Shown: positions 15,849-22,756 of the stretch, piece after piece
How the letters are laid out: each line of letters starts with the position of its first letter
Numbering within the stretch: position 1 is the first letter of the stretch
From: Clostridiaceae bacterium
GTDB lineage: Bacteria; Bacillota; Clostridia; Saccharofermentanales; UBA5734
NCBI GenBank assembly: GCA_012511525.1
Contig: JAAZFW010000099.1
Coordinates: 1 to 24,703 of the forward strand
DNA length: 24,703 nt
Reading direction: 5' to 3'
Position numbers and translations under genes: made by a program
Notes under the pieces: generated by a model
What the model was told of the DNA's origin: nothing
The model's database searches: none
What the model saw: the letters and a program-made list of their open reading frames with translations, nothing else

Positions 15849-16319
15849 ATGTATGAGCAACGCCAGGGCAAAAGCCCGGACCAAAGCATCGAAGATCTGA
15901 TCAACCGGTTGGACCATGCGGTCGCGACCGCGCGCAACGTGCCGTTTTCCAACAGCTGCATGGTTGACCGCGAAGAGATGACCGTCCTGATCAGCATGAT
16001 CCGGGACAACCTGCCGGCCGAATTGAAGCAGGCCAAATGGCTGCTTGAGCAGAACCGGCAGCTGATCGCCGAAGCGCGCAAGGAAGCCGAGAGCATGATC
16101 CGCGAAGCGGAATCGCGCATGGCGGCGATGATCGACGAGCACGAGATCACCCAGCAGGCCAGGCAGCAGGCCAGCCAGACCATCGATGCGGCCAACAATT
16201 CGGCCCGCCAGATCCGCAATGGTTCGATCGAGTACGCCCGCAAGCGGCTCTCCGACCTTGAGGAGCAATTAACCGGCATGCTGGTCATGATCCAGAAAAA
16301 CTTGCAGGAGCTGCGTTAA
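15849..16319 (+). CDS. Small coiled-coil protein, SepIVA/DivIVA-like
   Basis: A 156-residue soluble, highly helical protein without membrane segments. Residues 12-28 form a helix, 29-42 hold ARNVPFSNSCMVDREE, 43-60 lead into a helix, and about 57-118 are a charged heptad-type coiled coil rich in Ala, Glu, Arg and Gln. The end returns to ARQIRNGSIEYARKRLSDLE and a terminal amphipathic helix. From memory, both ends match the pattern of mycobacterial SepIVA (Rv2927c: a VP...C.V.R...L.L...I...P.EL..A block and a C-terminal Y...KL..fE..L.G.L block), but the central coiled coil is much shorter. Such genes are often annotated vaguely as ATPase or V-type ATPase subunit H. Ribosome site GGAGGGGTGA (15829-15838 region) precedes the ATG by about 11 bases. 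Function is inferred, not shown; it ends the recG-coaD operon. Confidence 0.75.
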   Translation: MYEQRQGKSPDQSIEDLINRLDHAVATARNVPFSNSCMVDREEMTVLISMIRDNLPAELKQAKWLLEQNRQLIAEARKEAESMIREAESRMAAMIDEHEITQQARQQASQTIDAANNSARQIRNGSIEYARKRLSDLEEQLTGMLVMIQKNLQELR

Positions 16320-16337
16320 AAAAAGTTCTTCCGACTG

Positions 16338-16370
16338 AAAAGGCTGTCCGTCACCGGACAGCCTTTTGCT
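16338..16370 (+). terminator. Bidirectional intrinsic terminator
   Basis: GGCTGTCCG (16342-16350) and CGGACAGCC (16355-16363) form a nine-base-pair stem with a TCAC loop, extended by AAAA (16338-16341) and TTTT (16364-16367). It lies between the ends of the convergent coiled-coil gene and ilvE and can serve both strands. Confidence 0.92.
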
Positions 16371-16388
16371 TTGTGTTTGGGACAGCTG

Positions 16389-17459
16389 TCAAAGCCGTTC
16401 CATCCAGGCGTGCTTATCCGGCAGCAGGCCGTACTGCACGCCGGTGATGGTGTCGTAGAACGTCTGGCTGAGCGGACCGATCCGGCCTTCGTTGAACGTA
16501 ACGACATCCTGCTCGTACTTGAGCGCGCCGACCGGCGAGATGACGGCAGCCGTGCCTGAGCCGAAAACCTCGCTGACACGGCCGGCCTTGGCGGCCGCCC
16601 AAAGCTCGTCGACGGCGATCTGGCGTTCTTCGGTCGCATATCCAAGCTTCTCGGCCAGCTCCAGCACGGTCCGGCGCGTGATGCCCGGCAGGATGGAACC
16701 GTTGAGAGCCGGCGTCACCAGCTTGTTGTCGATCACGAAGAAAACATTCATCGAACCGACTTCCTCGATGTAACGGCGGTGCACCCCGTCCAGCCACAGA
16801 ACCTGCACGTAGCCGGCCTTGTAGGCGTTGGCCTGGGCAATCAGGCTGGCAGCGTAGTTGCCGGGTGTCTTGGCGAACCCCGTGCCGCCCTTGACCGCGC
16901 GCACGTACTCGTCTTCGACATAAATACTGACCGGATTGAGCCCCTGGGCGTAATAGGCGCCGGACGGCGACAGGATGATCATGAACTTGTAGGTGTGCGA
17001 GGGCCGGACGCCCAGGCAGGCGTCCGTGGCGATGATAAAGGGCCGGATATAAAGGGAGGTGCCGGGCGCGGACGGAACCCAGTCCGCCTCCAATCGCAGC
17101 AGTTCCTTGAGGGCGTGGACGCAAAAGTCCGGGTCGACCGGCGGGATAACCATGCGGGCGTTCGACTGGTTGACCCGCTCAAAATTCAGGCGCGGGCGGA
17201 ACAGGGCGACCTGGCCGTCCGGCTGACGGTATGCCTTCAGCCCTTCGAAAATGGCCTGGCCGTAATGGAAAACCATGGCCGACGGAGCCAGCGACAGCGG
17301 CGCGTACGGGACGATGCGCGCGTCGATCCAGCCCTGCCCCTCGACGTAGTCCATGATAAACATGTGGTCGGTGAAGATCTGGCCGAAGCCGAGACTGGTG
17401 TCGGATGCGGGCTTGGCCGCGGGCTTTTGGGTGCGTGTGACCGGAATGGCTGGATACAT
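16389..17459 (-). CDS. ilvE: Branched-chain amino acid aminotransferase
   Basis: PLP-dependent class IV aminotransferase for the last step of leucine, isoleucine and valine synthesis or the first of their breakdown. The 356-residue protein is of the longer, BCAT2-like type. Visible signatures: FHYGQAIFEGLKAYR (64-78), LYIRPFIIATD (136-146), the PLP-lysine region GGTGFAKTPGNYAAS with Lys197, EEVGSMNVFFVID, GSILPGITRRTVLELA and EVFGSGTAAVISPVG. The loop after Lys197 reads TPGNY where many relatives have CGGNY or TGGNY. The ribosome site (AGGGGGAG on the minus strand) is strong. The gene is alone on its strand, with its own promoter and terminator, and is not part of an ilv/leu operon here. Confidence 0.95.
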   Translation of the reverse strand: MYPAIPVTRTQKPAAKPASDTSLGFGQIFTDHMFIMDYVEGQGWIDARIVPYAPLSLAPSAMVFHYGQAIFEGLKAYRQPDGQVALFRPRLNFERVNQSNARMVIPPVDPDFCVHALKELLRLEADWVPSAPGTSLYIRPFIIATDACLGVRPSHTYKFMIILSPSGAYYAQGLNPVSIYVEDEYVRAVKGGTGFAKTPGNYAASLIAQANAYKAGYVQVLWLDGVHRRYIEEVGSMNVFFVIDNKLVTPALNGSILPGITRRTVLELAEKLGYATEERQIAVDELWAAAKAGRVSEVFGSGTAAVISPVGALKYEQDVVTFNEGRIGPLSQTFYDTITGVQYGLLPDKHAWMERL

Positions 17460-17477
17460 GCTGACTCCCCCTTGCAG

Positions 17478-17497
17478 GTCCGGGCTTGATGCCGGAC
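17478..17497 (-). other. Short hairpin in the ilvE leader
   Basis: GTCCGG and CCGGAC form a six-base-pair stem around an eight-base loop, between the ilvE promoter and its ribosome site. It is too small to be a T-box and no leader peptide with branched-chain codons is visible. Confidence 0.35.
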
Positions 17498-17517
17498 AGG
17501 ATGCTGAATCAAAGGGT

Positions 17518-17546
17518 ATTATAAACTTAATTTACCGCTTCGGCAA
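17518..17546 (-). promoter_or_regulatory. ilvE promoter
   Basis: On the minus strand, TTGCCG (17541-17546) and a perfect TATAAT (17518-17523) are separated by 17 bases. This gives a leader of about 50 bases before the ilvE ATG. Confidence 0.75.
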
Positions 17547-17610
17547 TGCGGGGCGATGTGTTTTTCTGGCTGTTTTCCATCGTTTGGGGCTGGCTCAGCC
17601 GAACCTCCCG

Positions 17611-17619
17611 TGTTATAAT
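17611..17619 (+). promoter_or_regulatory. uvrB promoter, extended -10
   Basis: TGTTATAAT is an extended -10 (TGn plus perfect TATAAT at 17614-17619). The -35 region is poor (TGGCTC at 17591-17596 with 17 bases), as is common for extended -10 promoters. Confidence 0.65.
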
Positions 17620-17620
17620 C

Positions 17621-17634
17621 AGAACGTACATTCG
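17621..17634 (+). promoter_or_regulatory. Candidate LexA (SOS) operator at the uvrB start point
   Basis: AGAACGTACATTCG matches the core of the Bacillota LexA box (CGAAC-N4-GTTCG) as GAAC-N4-ATTC, with the flanking final G. It covers the predicted start of transcription just after the -10, a typical repressor position for uvrB, a gene under LexA in many bacteria. The match is imperfect. Confidence 0.45.
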
Positions 17635-17659
17635 TCATCTGCAAGAGGAGGCCAAACGC

Positions 17660-19675
17660 ATGACCCAGTTTCGCATCCACTCCGACATGAAGCCGCGCGG
17701 GGACCAGCCTGAGGCCATCGCCAAGATCGTCCGCGGCCTCGGCGAGGGGATACCAGCCCAGACGCTCTTGGGCGTCACCGGTTCCGGCAAGACGTTCACC
17801 ATGGCCCACGTCATCGAGCGCGTTCAGCGGCCGGCGCTGGTCATCGCCCACAACAAGACCCTTGCGGCCCAGCTTGCGGGCGAGTTCAAGGCCTTTTTCC
17901 CGGAAAATGCGGTCGAGTATTTTGTCTCCTACTACGACTACTACCAGCCGGAAGCTTACATCGCGGCCACCGACACCTACATCGAGAAGGACTCGGCGAT
18001 CAACGACGAGATCGACCGCCTGCGCCATTCGGCGACAGCATCGCTGCTCGAACGGCGCGATGTGATCGTCGTCGCCTCGGTTTCCTGCATCTATGGCCTG
18101 GGCGATCCGCGCGACTACAAGGAGCTGATGGTCCATCTGCGCCCGGGGATGCGCAAGGACCGGGATACGGTCATCCGCGAACTGATCGACATCCAGTACA
18201 ACCGCAACGATTACGAGATCCGGCGCGGCAGTTTCCGCGTGCGCGGCGACACCATCGACATCTGCCCTTCGGCATCGGACGAATTGATCACCCGGATTTC
18301 CTTCTTCGGCGACGAAATCGAAAAGATCACGGAGATCGAACGGCTGAGCGGTAAGCCCAAAGCCGGCCGCTCCTATGTCTCCATCTTTCCGGCTAGCCAC
18401 TACGCGACGACCGAAGCCAAGATGAAGCAGGCCCTGATCAGCATCGAAGAGGAACTGGAAGAGCAGCTGGCCCTGCTGCACAGCCGCAACCAGCTGGTCG
18501 AAGCGTACCGCCTCGAGCAGCGGACCCGCTACGACCTGGAGATGATGCGCGAAACCGGTTTTTGCAAGGGCATCGAGAATTACTCACGCCACCTGACCGG
18601 CCGTCCGGCCGGCACCCCGCCGTATACCCTGCTCGATTTCTTCCCGGACGACTACCTGCTCATGATCGACGAGTCCCATGTCACCATCCCCCAGATCGGC
18701 GCGATGTACAACGGCGACCGGTCACGCAAGGAGGCGCTGGTTACGTACGGGTTCAGACTGCCGTCGGCGTTCGACAACCGGCCGCTGCAGTTTGCCGAGT
18801 TCGAACAGCGCATGGGGCAGGCCTTGTTCGTCAGCGCGACACCGTCCCGCTATGAGGCGGCGCATGCCGTCCAGGTGGTCGAACAGATTATCCGGCCGAC
18901 CGGACTGGTCGACCCCGAAATCTCGATTCGTCCGGTTGAAGGCCAGATCGAGGACCTGCTGGCAGAAACGGCCCAGGCTACGAAGCGCGGCGAACGGACG
19001 CTTGTGCTGACATTGACCAAGAAAATGGCCGAGGACCTGACTGCGTTCTTCAAAGACGAAGGGCTGCGCGTGGCTTACCTGCATTCGGACATCGAGACCG
19101 TCGAGCGCATGAAGATCCTGCGCTCCCTGCGCCAGGGCGCCTTCGACATCCTGGTCGGCATCAACCTGCTCCGCGAGGGGCTTGACTTGCCTGAGGTTTC
19201 CCTGATCGCAATCCTCGACGCGGACAAGGAAGGTTTTTTGCGTTCGACCACCTCGCTGGTCCAGATCATCGGGCGGGCGGCGCGCAACATCAACGGACGC
19301 GTCGTCATGTACGCGGACGAGGTGACCGACTCCATGCTGATGGCCGTACAGGAGACCAACCGGCGCCGCAGCATCCAGCAGGCCTACAATGAGGCGAACA
19401 ACATCACACCTGTCTCAGTGACCAAGGATGTGCGCGACGTGATCGACACGGTGCTCGAGGCGACTGAAGAGGCCGGCCTGCCGGAAGCGGTGGCCGAAGG
19501 CCTGCTGGACAACCGCCTGGAGGGCCTTGGTCCCGAGGACCTGGCCAAGCTGGCACAGCGCATGGAGAAAGACATGAAGGAAGCGGCCCGCAAGCTGGCG
19601 TTCGAGGAGGCGGCTCACCTGCGCGATCTGCTGATCGTTATCCGCGGGCGCCTGTCCGGGGGCGGCAAGCCCTGA
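17660..19675 (+). CDS. uvrB: Excinuclease ABC subunit B (UvrB)
   Basis: Damage-verifying helicase-like subunit of nucleotide excision repair, working with UvrA and UvrC. ATG 17660 is chosen because AAGAGGAGG (17643-17651) is eight bases upstream and because MTQFRIHSDMKPRGDQP is a normal UvrB N-terminus; an in-frame upstream extension to 17546 would run through the promoter. The 671-residue protein has Walker A GVTGSGKT (38-45), the tyrosine-rich beta hairpin YYDYYQPEAY (91-100), SCIYGLGDP, the DESH box (337-340), helicase motifs NLLREGLDLPEVSL and QIIGRAARN, and a C-terminal UVR domain including FEEAAHLRDLL. No uvrA or uvrC is in the window. It is divergent from ilvE and convergent with the next gene, with ten bases between stops and no obvious terminator. 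Confidence 0.97.
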   Translation: MTQFRIHSDMKPRGDQPEAIAKIVRGLGEGIPAQTLLGVTGSGKTFTMAHVIERVQRPALVIAHNKTLAAQLAGEFKAFFPENAVEYFVSYYDYYQPEAYIAATDTYIEKDSAINDEIDRLRHSATASLLERRDVIVVASVSCIYGLGDPRDYKELMVHLRPGMRKDRDTVIRELIDIQYNRNDYEIRRGSFRVRGDTIDICPSASDELITRISFFGDEIEKITEIERLSGKPKAGRSYVSIFPASHYATTEAKMKQALISIEEELEEQLALLHSRNQLVEAYRLEQRTRYDLEMMRETGFCKGIENYSRHLTGRPAGTPPYTLLDFFPDDYLLMIDESHVTIPQIGAMYNGDRSRKEALVTYGFRLPSAFDNRPLQFAEFEQRMGQALFVSATPSRYEAAHAVQVVEQIIRPTGLVDPEISIRPVEGQIEDLLAETAQATKRGERTLVLTLTKKMAEDLTAFFKDEGLRVAYLHSDIETVERMKILRSLRQGAFDILVGINLLREGLDLPEVSLIAILDADKEGFLRSTTSLVQIIGRAARNINGRVVMYADEVTDSMLMAVQETNRRRSIQQAYNEANNITPVSVTKDVRDVIDTVLEATEEAGLPEAVAEGLLDNRLEGLGPEDLAKLAQRMEKDMKEAARKLAFEEAAHLRDLLIVIRGRLSGGGKP

Positions 19676-19685
19676 ACCAAACCGA

Positions 19686-20204
19686 TCAGCCTGTCCGGCA
19701 GCGATAGGCGGCCAGTACCTCGGCGAAATAGATCGTATGCTGATGCTCGAGATCCTTTTGGCGATGCTCCGGAGTCAGAAGCAGATGGGGCGGGTGGACC
19801 CGCGTGTAGGTTCGGCACTCCAGGTTGATCGGGCACTCCAGCACCGCAAACGAGCGGACCTGCTGTCCGGGAACCGGTGTGAGCTTAGTTGCCTTGAATT
19901 TGTCCACATCGCGGCCGGACCTTTTGCCGCAGAAGGCGACCGCTTCGGCCAACGCGTCGTCGGGAACCGCGATCGTGAATTCGGGGACCTCTTCCAGGGC
20001 ATGCCAAGAGAACCGGTCCGGTGTCACGGCGATAGCCAGAACCGGATGGCCGTGGTAAAACGGGCCGATCAGGCCCCAGCCCAGCGTGATCAAGTTAGGC
20101 CGCCCGAGCTGGTCGATGACCGAGCAAAGGACGCCGCCCCGGTGCAGGCGGCTCAGGATTTCTCCGCTGCAGGACCAGAAGTCCAGCGGTTCGTGAATGA
20201 TCAT
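19686..20204 (-). CDS. Flavin reductase-like (FMN-binding split-barrel) protein
   Basis: A 172-residue soluble protein resembling the flavin reductase-like domain family (FMN-binding split barrel, DIM6/NTAB type). The recognised segments are an N-terminal strand pair SRLHRGGVLCSVIDQLGRPN, the core LITLGWGLIGPFYHGHPVLA where FMN-binding residues usually lie, SWHALEEVPEFTIAVP, and FCGKRSGRDVDKF, a motif in many members. The C-terminal half (VLECPINLECRTYTRV, then a histidine-rich HRQKDLEHQHTIYFAEV) also follows the family. The physiological substrate cannot be told. The ribosome site GAGGGGTGA on the minus strand is good. It stands alone, divergent from the acetyltransferase gene. Confidence 0.82.
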   Translation of the reverse strand: MIIHEPLDFWSCSGEILSRLHRGGVLCSVIDQLGRPNLITLGWGLIGPFYHGHPVLAIAVTPDRFSWHALEEVPEFTIAVPDDALAEAVAFCGKRSGRDVDKFKATKLTPVPGQQVRSFAVLECPINLECRTYTRVHPPHLLLTPEHRQKDLEHQHTIYFAEVLAAYRCRTG

Positions 20205-20230
20205 GGCATCACCCCTCGCCTTTTAAGCCC

Positions 20231-20236
20231 AGTATA
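20231..20236 (-). promoter_or_regulatory. Possible -10 of the flavin reductase-like gene
   Basis: TATACT on the minus strand lies about 27 bases upstream of the start codon. No clear -35 is visible at 16-18 bases, so support is weak. Confidence 0.35.
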
Positions 20237-20258
20237 CCGCATCCGGCGCAAAATCGGT

Positions 20259-20264
20259 TATAAT
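20259..20264 (+). promoter_or_regulatory. Probable -10 of the acetyltransferase gene
   Basis: A perfect TATAAT in an otherwise GC-rich intergenic region, with no clear -35. It is divergent from, and only 22 bases away from, the minus-strand TATACT, so the two promoters must overlap. Confidence 0.45.
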
Positions 20265-20291
20265 TGAGGCCGGACCCGGTAACCTGAAGAT

Positions 20292-20328
20292 GCCTGCACC
20301 AGCAGGCTAAGAGGCCGCGCAAGGCGGC
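20292..20328 (+). other. Two tandem hairpins in the acetyltransferase leader
   Basis: GCCTGC/GCAGGC (20292-20297 with 20302-20307, loop ACCA) is followed by GCCGC/GCGGC (20314-20318 with 20324-20328). Both lie between the predicted transcription start and the start codon. I do not recognise a known riboswitch family in this stretch. Confidence 0.4.
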
Positions 20329-20342
20329 GAATGGAGCGGCAG

Positions 20343-20888
20343 ATGGAACCATCACAGCACACAAGGCAGTTAAGGATGATCTGGCCGGCTGGAAAACCAT
20401 GCGGTTTGCCGGTGACCTGCCCGGACGGGTACGTTTTGCGCCAGTTCCGGGAACCGGATACCGAAAACTACCTGGCCTTGATGCACGAGGCGGGTTTTAC
20501 CGATTTTTCGCTTGAATCGCTCGAAAAAATGAAAAAGACCCTGCTGCCCCAGGCCTTTTTTCTCGTCGAGCACCACGTGTCACACGAGCTGGCGGCGACC
20601 GCGATGGCCAACCACCAGCCGCTCGACGCCTATCCGAAGGCCGGCGCCGTCAACTGGGTGGCCGGTTCGAAAAAGCACAGCGGACGCGCGCTGGGCACCA
20701 CCGTCGTCCTGGCGGTCCTGAAACGCCTACTTGATTGCGGATACAGCGAAATTTACCTGACGACCGACGATTTCCGCCTTCCGGCGCTGAAGACCTACTT
20801 GAAAATCGGCTTTGAACCGGATCTTTTCGCCGACGATATGGCTGCACGCTGGCAAGCGATCTACGAAAAGCTCAACTGGCAGGTGTGA
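20343..20888 (+). CDS. GNAT-family N-acetyltransferase
   Basis: Predicted acetyl-CoA-dependent acetyltransferase; the substrate is unknown. ATG 20343 is chosen (181 aa) because GGAG (20333-20336) lies six bases upstream; ATG 20331 and ATG 20376 are alternatives. After a short N-terminal extension, YVLRQFREPDTENYLALMHE (about residues 31-50) opens the domain. The acetyl-CoA region is NWVAGSKKHSGRALGTTVVL, where KHSGRALG stands in for the usual R/Q-x-x-G-x-G/A pyrophosphate loop, followed by VLKRLLDCGYSEIYLTT and PALKTYLKIGFEPDL, the classic C-terminal GNAT strand. It is monocistronic, with its own terminator. Confidence 0.85.
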   Translation: MEPSQHTRQLRMIWPAGKPCGLPVTCPDGYVLRQFREPDTENYLALMHEAGFTDFSLESLEKMKKTLLPQAFFLVEHHVSHELAATAMANHQPLDAYPKAGAVNWVAGSKKHSGRALGTTVVLAVLKRLLDCGYSEIYLTTDDFRLPALKTYLKIGFEPDLFADDMAARWQAIYEKLNWQV

Positions 20889-20901
20889 GGACCAGATCTG
20901 G

Positions 20902-20929
20902 CGCGGCTGCCCCCGCCGCGGGCTTTTTT
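20902..20929 (+). terminator. Intrinsic terminator of the acetyltransferase gene
   Basis: CGCGGC and GCCGCG can pair around a C-rich loop (an alternative stem uses GCCC and GGGC), followed by six T residues (20924-20929). It begins 14 bases after the stop codon. Confidence 0.7.
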
Positions 20930-20937
20930 GGTATAAT
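20929..20937 (+). promoter_or_regulatory. Extended -10 promoter of pgcA-dnaE, abutting the terminator
   Basis: TGGTATAAT is an extended -10 (TATAAT at 20932-20937). No -35 fits because the upstream bases form the preceding terminator, whose T-run ends where this element begins. Confidence 0.6.
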
Positions 20938-20960
20938 TAATCCGTAAAACCCGCCATGAG

Positions 20961-20985
20961 GCAGGCTGCGGCTGATCGCGCCTGC
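20961..20985 (+). other. Hairpin in the phosphoglucomutase leader
   Basis: GCAGGC-T-GCG (20961-20970) pairs with CGC-GCCTGC (20977-20985): nine base pairs with one bulged T and a six-base loop. It ends shortly before the ribosome site AAGGAGG (20991-20997), so it could modulate access to it. Confidence 0.5.
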
Positions 20986-21004
20986 GTGAGAAGGAGGCGT
21001 CCCG

Positions 21005-22756
21005 ATGTCGCGAGCCCAAGCCCTTTATAAGCTCTGGTCCGAACACCCCTATTTTGACGCGAGCACGCATGCGGAGCTGCGCGCGATTCAAGACCAGCCG
21101 GATGAGATCGAGGACCGTTTCTATTGCGACCTGGCCTTCGGCACGGCGGGACTGCGCGGCATTTTGGGCGCCGGAACCAACCGGATGAACCGCTATACGG
21201 TGGCCCGGGCCGCCGACGGCATGGCGCGGGCGATCGCCTCCCGCGGCAAAAAGTCCCGGGACCGGGGGATCGTGATCGCCTATGACTCGCGCCATTTTTC
21301 GGAGCAGTTCGCCTGGATATCCGCCCGGATATTCGTCGGCCACAACATCCGTGTGCGCCTGTTTGACGCGCTGCGTCCGGTTCCGGTGCTGTCGTTTGCC
21401 ATTCGCTATTACGGTGCTTCCGGCGGCATCATGATCACGGCCAGCCACAACCCGGCCCGGTACAACGGCTTTAAAGCCTATGGGGAAGACGGCAGCCAGC
21501 TGCCACCGGACGAGGCCGACGCGGTGGTTGCCTTCATGGACCAGCTTCCGGATATCACCGCTCTGACCTGGCCGGACGAGGCCGAAGCCCGCGCGAGCGG
21601 CTTGCTGGAGATCATCGGCGAGGAACTGGACCAGGCTTACCAGGCGATGCTGCTGACTTTGGCGATCAACCCGGATGCTGCCAAACGCCACCGGGACATG
21701 AAGATCGTCTACACACCGCTGCATGGCTCCGGCAACAAGCCGGTGCGGCGTGTTCTGGCCGCCCTGGGATTTAGGCAGGTGCTGGTGGTTCCCGAGCAGG
21801 AGTTGCCCGACGGCGCGTTTCCGACGGTTGCCATGCCAAACCCGGAAGAACGCTCGGCCCTCAGCTTGGCCATCGGCTTGGCCGAGCGCGAAGGGGCCGA
21901 CCTGGTCATCGCCACCGATCCCGACGCGGACCGGACCGGCCTGTGCGTCAGGACCCGTGACGGGAGCTATATGGTCCTGAGCGGCAATCAGATCGGCCTG
22001 TTGCTGGCCGACTACATCCTCTCGGCGAGAAAGAACAGCCAGACGATGCCGGACAAGCCCTTCGTGGTGACCACGATCGTCTCCACCAAGCTGATGCGCA
22101 AAGTGTCAGCACATTATGACGTCACGTTGTATGAATGTTTGACCGGCTTCAAGTATATCGGCGAACTGATCAAGGAGAAAGACGAAAACGGCGACATGCA
22201 TTACCTGTTCGGCTTCGAAGAGAGCTACGGCTACCTGGCGGGCACACAAGTACGCGACAAGGACGCCGTCGTCACCAGCATGCTGATCGCCGAAATGGCG
22301 GCCGTAGCCCGCGACAGCGGCCAGACGCTCTACGACCGGCTCCAGGATCTGTACCGGCGGTTTGGCTACGCGGCGGAAAAGACGATCTCGCTGGCGATGG
22401 AAGGCAAGACGGGACTGGAGCGGATCCGCTACGGGATGGCGCGGCTGCGCCGTGAACTGGCCGGCGCGTTTCCCGGCCTGCCTATCCGCCAGATTGCCGA
22501 TTATGCCGGGCGCGTGCGCCATAACCTGGCAGACGGGACACGCGAGGCGCTGGCCTTGCCGCAGTCCGACGTGCTGCTGTACGAACTGGACGGGCTCGAC
22601 TGGTTTTGTGTCCGCCCCTCGGGCACGGAGCCCAAGATCAAGCTCTACTTCGGCTGTTACGCCGATCAGGCGGCAGACAGCGAATCCTGCCTGAGCATGC
22701 TCCTGGACCAGGTCGCGGCCAGGATCCAGGCAGTTCTTGACGAGGATGCATCATGA
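21005..22756 (+). CDS. pgcA: Alpha-phosphoglucomutase/phosphomannomutase
   Basis: Interconverts glucose 1- and 6-phosphate (and possibly the mannose phosphates), supplying UDP-glucose and linked wall or glycan precursors. The 583-residue length and motifs fit the Gram-positive PgcA-type alpha-D-phosphohexomutase: FGTAGLRGILGAGTNRMN (45-62), the phosphoserine loop TASHNPARYNGFKAYG with Ser147, the metal loop DPDADR (305-310), the sugar-binding GFEESYGYL, and the phosphate-binding RPSGTEPKIKLY near the C-terminus. All catalytic motifs are intact. An AAGGAGG ribosome site is well placed before the ATG. The stop overlaps the dnaE start in an ATGA (22753-22756). Phosphomannomutase specificity is the main alternative. 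Confidence 0.94.
   Translation: MSRAQALYKLWSEHPYFDASTHAELRAIQDQPDEIEDRFYCDLAFGTAGLRGILGAGTNRMNRYTVARAADGMARAIASRGKKSRDRGIVIAYDSRHFSEQFAWISARIFVGHNIRVRLFDALRPVPVLSFAIRYYGASGGIMITASHNPARYNGFKAYGEDGSQLPPDEADAVVAFMDQLPDITALTWPDEAEARASGLLEIIGEELDQAYQAMLLTLAINPDAAKRHRDMKIVYTPLHGSGNKPVRRVLAALGFRQVLVVPEQELPDGAFPTVAMPNPEERSALSLAIGLAEREGADLVIATDPDADRTGLCVRTRDGSYMVLSGNQIGLLLADYILSARKNSQTMPDKPFVVTTIVSTKLMRKVSAHYDVTLYECLTGFKYIGELIKEKDENGDMHYLFGFEESYGYLAGTQVRDKDAVVTSMLIAEMAAVARDSGQTLYDRLQDLYRRFGYAAEKTISLAMEGKTGLERIRYGMARLRRELAGAFPGLPIRQIADYAGRVRHNLADGTREALALPQSDVLLYELDGLDWFCVRPSGTEPKIKLYFGCYADQAADSESCLSMLLDQVAARIQAVLDEDAS

Noticed and set aside
17460..17517. T-box or attenuator leader upstream of ilvE
   Set aside because: The leader is only about 50 bases, has no T-box consensus, no leader peptide with branched-chain codons and no terminator hairpin with a U-run.
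17546..17659. N-terminal extension of uvrB
   Set aside because: It has no ribosome site, would translate through the -10 and LexA-like box, and UvrB proteins normally begin near the ATG at 17660.
19676..19685. Terminator between the convergent uvrB and flavin reductase-like genes
   Set aside because: Only ten bases separate the stops and no stem with a T-run is visible on either strand nearby.
20265..20345. HDV-like ribozyme or known riboswitch in the acetyltransferase leader (GGCCGG start, GGCGAATGG end)
   Set aside because: The ends recall the HDV sequence by eye, but the P1 strands do not pair and the nested pseudoknot cannot be drawn; no other known riboswitch core was recognised.
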